Source of the DNA: an uncultured Collinsella sp.
Lineage (GTDB): Bacteria; Actinomycetota; Coriobacteriia; Coriobacteriales; Coriobacteriaceae
Assembly (NCBI GenBank): GCA_902494815.1
Contig: CABUVB010000027.1
Coordinates: 1 to 14,483, forward strand
Length of the DNA: 14,483 nucleotides
Direction: 5' to 3'
The notes under the pieces were generated by a model. It saw nothing but the letters and a program-made list of their open reading frames with translations. It did no database searches and was not told the DNA's origin. A program made the position numbers and the translations under genes. Shown here one piece after another: positions 12,408 through 14,483 of the stretch. Positions within the stretch are counted from its first letter, which is position 1; the number at the start of each line of letters is the position of its first letter.

Positions 12408-13160
12408 CTACGAGATATTGCCCAAGAACGCCTTGGTGCGCTCGCTCTTAGGATGGTCGAAGACCTCGCTCGGCGTGCCCTCTTCCACGATAACGCCGCC
12501 GTCCATAAAGACGACGCGGTCAGCGACATCACGGGCAAAGCCCATCTCGTGCGTCACGACGATCATGGTCATGCCGTCGCGTGCCAGGTCGCGCATGACG
12601 CCCAGGACGTCACGGACAAGCTCGGGATCGAGCGCCGACGTGGCCTCGTCAAAGAGCATCACGTGCGGGTTCATCGACAGGGCGCGGGCGATGGCAACGC
12701 GCTGCTGCTGGCCGCCCGAAAGCTGACTCGGCATAAAATCGATGCGCTGGGCAAGACCGACCTTGGTCAGCTCCTCGACGGCGATCTTTTCGGCCTCTTC
12801 CTTGCTGCGCTTGAGCACCTTTTGTTGCGCAAGCATGACGTTCTTTTTGACCGACAGGTGCGGGAACAAATTGAACTGCTGGAACACCATACCCAGATGC
12901 GTACGCACCTTGTTGAGGTCGACACCCTTGGCGCACACATCCACGCCCTCAACGATAATCGAGCCACTCGTGGGATGCTCCAGACGATTGATGCAGCGAA
13001 GCATCGTCGACTTGCCCGAGCCCGAAGGGCCCAGGACCACGACGACCTCGCCCTTGTGCACATCCAGGTCGATATCGCGCAGGACCACGTTATCGCCAAA
13101 GGCCTTCTGGAGGTTCTTGATACTGACGACGACCTCGTTCGAGTTATTGGTTTCGCTCAT
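12408..13160 (-). CDS. Polar amino-acid ABC transporter ATPase (GlnQ type)
   Basis: A 250-residue ATPase that drives import of a polar amino acid through the adjacent permease on the inner face of the membrane. All ABC motifs are intact: Walker A GPSGSGKST (44-52), Q-loop FQQFNLFPH (93-101), signature LSGGQQQR (147-154), Walker B VMLFDEATSALDP (167-179) and the switch His204 in VTHEMGFA. Length and the LNKVRTHLGMVFQQFNLFPHL block are typical of the GlnQ/HisP branch. The substrate cannot be told from the ATPase. The ATG follows a GGGGG ribosome site in the 12-base gap after the permease stop, so the genes form one operon. Confidence 0.95.
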   Translation of the reverse strand: MSETNNSNEVVVSIKNLQKAFGDNVVLRDIDLDVHKGEVVVVLGPSGSGKSTMLRCINRLEHPTSGSIIVEGVDVCAKGVDLNKVRTHLGMVFQQFNLFPHLSVKKNVMLAQQKVLKRSKEEAEKIAVEELTKVGLAQRIDFMPSQLSGGQQQRVAIARALSMNPHVMLFDEATSALDPELVRDVLGVMRDLARDGMTMIVVTHEMGFARDVADRVVFMDGGVIVEEGTPSEVFDHPKSERTKAFLGNIS

Positions 13161-13172
13161 GATAGGACCCCC

Positions 13173-14483
13173 TTACAGACCGGCGATGTGATCGGCGGGC
13201 GTCGCGACAACCTGTCCGGCGCTCTTGGTGGGACGCTTCTTTTTGGTTTCGGCCGTACCCAGCAGCCTCGCCTCAAGACCGCTCACCAAGCGTGCAAGCG
13301 GCAGGGTGATGACCAGATAGAACAGGGCGGCAACCACATACGGCGTGATGGACCCCGTCGTGGCCACGATGGTGCGGGCGTTCATGACGATCTCGACCAC
13401 GCCCACGGCCGCGAGCAGCGACGTATCCTTGTAAAGCAGGATGAACTCACTGGTCAGCGTAGGCAGGACATTGCGGAACGTCTGCGGAACCATAACGTAG
13501 AGCAATGTTTGGAAGGCGTTCATGCCCAGCGAGCGCGCGGCCTCGTTCTGGCCCTTGGGGATCGACTGAATACCGGCGCGGAAGATCTCGCACAGGTAGG
13601 CGGACGAGTTCATGGCCATAACGATAACGCCCAAGACGTAGTCGTCCACCTTGACGCCGGCCAGCGGCAGGCCAAAGAATGCAATGTAGATCTGCAGGAA
13701 CGCCGGCGTACCGCGGATGATATTCACATAGATGCCGGCAAGGCAACGCAGGATGCGCGACTTGGAGATGCGCATGAGCGACAAGGCAAAGCCAAAGGGA
13801 ATTGCCAGCGGAAACGCTACGAGCACGATCGAGAGCGACATGAGGAAGCCTTTGAAGACGATCGGCAGGCTCTGGACCAAAATGACCGGGTTCAGGAACA
13901 GGCGAAGGAACATGTTGGAATTCCATGCCTCGACCCACGGCTGCTCCTTAAGATCGGCCAGGAAGTTATCGAATGCCGTCACGCCCTTGATCTCCACCGA
14001 TGGAATCTTGGAAATCTTCTTGGTCGAACCGTCGGCGAGCGTATAGGTGCCGCTAAAGGCCTCATCGCCGCCCTCGACGGGAAACGTCACGCCGTAGACC
14101 TCGACACGGAAAAAGCCGCCGGCAGGCGCCGTCTCACCAAAGTCGATCTTGAGCGTCTGGCCGTCAGCCTTGCACGTGGGCTTCATGGGCGTACGATCCA
14201 TGAGGTCCTCGCCCGAGAGCATCGTCAATCGCGTGTCATCGGCGCCAAACGTCGTGCCGTCGACAAACGTCAGCGAAAGACCGCTCAGCTCCTCATCGGC
14301 ATCGGCCTGAACTTCCCAGGTAATGCGCGTCTCGGTGCCGCCGACCACAGCGCTGCCCGAACCAGTGTTGGGTCGGGCGGTAATCTTTGCGGTCTCAAGC
14401 GCCTGGGCGGTCGTGGGCGCATATGCCCCCGCGCACACCAGCGCGAGCGCCACGGCCATGACGCAGACTAGCTTTTGGAGCAA
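13173..14483 (-). CDS. Amino-acid ABC permease with N-terminal extracytoplasmic domain (5' end may be cut by the window)
   Basis: At least 436 residues. Residues 190-410 form a HisM/GlnP-type permease with about five membrane helices and the ATPase-contacting EAA loop EAARSLGMNAFQTLLYVMVP (314-333). In front is a signal-peptide-like hydrophobic segment (5-22) and a beta-rich domain (about 32-168) with no resemblance to a substrate-binding protein, then a linker to the first helix. A permease of this family normally has about 220 residues, so the front half is an addition that should face the outside. The last three bases of the window read TTG in frame and could be the start, but the N-terminus is poor in positive charge, so the real start may lie beyond the edge. 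The gene is 12 bases ahead of the ATPase gene. Confidence 0.9.
   Translation of the reverse strand: MLQKLVCVMAVALALVCAGAYAPTTAQALETAKITARPNTGSGSAVVGGTETRITWEVQADADEELSGLSLTFVDGTTFGADDTRLTMLSGEDLMDRTPMKPTCKADGQTLKIDFGETAPAGGFFRVEVYGVTFPVEGGDEAFSGTYTLADGSTKKISKIPSVEIKGVTAFDNFLADLKEQPWVEAWNSNMFLRLFLNPVILVQSLPIVFKGFLMSLSIVLVAFPLAIPFGFALSLMRISKSRILRCLAGIYVNIIRGTPAFLQIYIAFFGLPLAGVKVDDYVLGVIVMAMNSSAYLCEIFRAGIQSIPKGQNEAARSLGMNAFQTLLYVMVPQTFRNVLPTLTSEFILLYKDTSLLAAVGVVEIVMNARTIVATTGSITPYVVAALFYLVITLPLARLVSGLEARLLGTAETKKKRPTKSAGQVVATPADHIAGL

Noticed and set aside
12453..14471. A 672-codon open frame on the plus strand opposite the ABC genes
   Set aside because: It lies fully antisense to two clear ABC transporter genes. 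The translation is His-, Asp- and Arg-rich with no family motifs, as expected for a high-GC shadow frame.

Overview
The window looks like chromosome of a high-GC, Gram-positive gut-type actinobacterium of the class Coriobacteriia, most likely Collinsella or a close relative. This is inferred from protein style and from the mix of families: a Clostridia-like Y-family polymerase with a YolD partner, a DUF3793-flavodoxin pair, a glutamine-type ABC transporter with an unusual permease, and a sortase-type surface protein. No tRNA, rRNA, CRISPR array, transposase or integrase was found.

Layout. (1) 162-3030, plus strand: an apparent three-gene operon made of an unrecognised protein, a ClpP-like serine protease with an intact Ser-His-Asp triad, and a VirD4/TraG-type ATPase that lacks the usual membrane anchor and is translationally coupled to the protease gene. 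This is the least explained part of the window and the best candidate for an undescribed system. (2) 3172-4866, minus: glucose-6-phosphate isomerase with its own terminator. (3) 4986-5753: three copies of a roughly 35-bp REP-like palindromic unit flank a half-length iron-alcohol-dehydrogenase-like gene (minus). (4) 5755-7750, plus: an SOS cassette, with a consensus-like promoter, two tandem LexA/DinR-type boxes, a Y-family DNA polymerase and an overlapping YolD-like gene. (5) 7747-10272, minus: a large secreted beta-propeller-like protein with an LPHAG sorting signal; it converges on the yolD-like gene, shares its CTAG stop, and its apparent intrinsic terminator lies inside that neighbour's coding sequence. 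(6) 10545-12275: a metal-homeostasis block. A membrane-anchored HMA-domain protein (minus) sits behind a CsoR-like copper operator. Divergent from it, DUF3793 and flavodoxin genes (plus) sit behind a good promoter with a DtxR/IdeR-like palindrome at its start point, as expected for iron-limitation genes. (7) 12408-14483, minus: ATPase and permease of a polar amino-acid ABC importer. The permease carries an extra N-terminal extracytoplasmic domain and runs off the window end; no substrate-binding protein is visible.

Several very long open frames lie antisense to the gpi, surface-protein and ABC genes. They are high-GC shadows and are not annotated.
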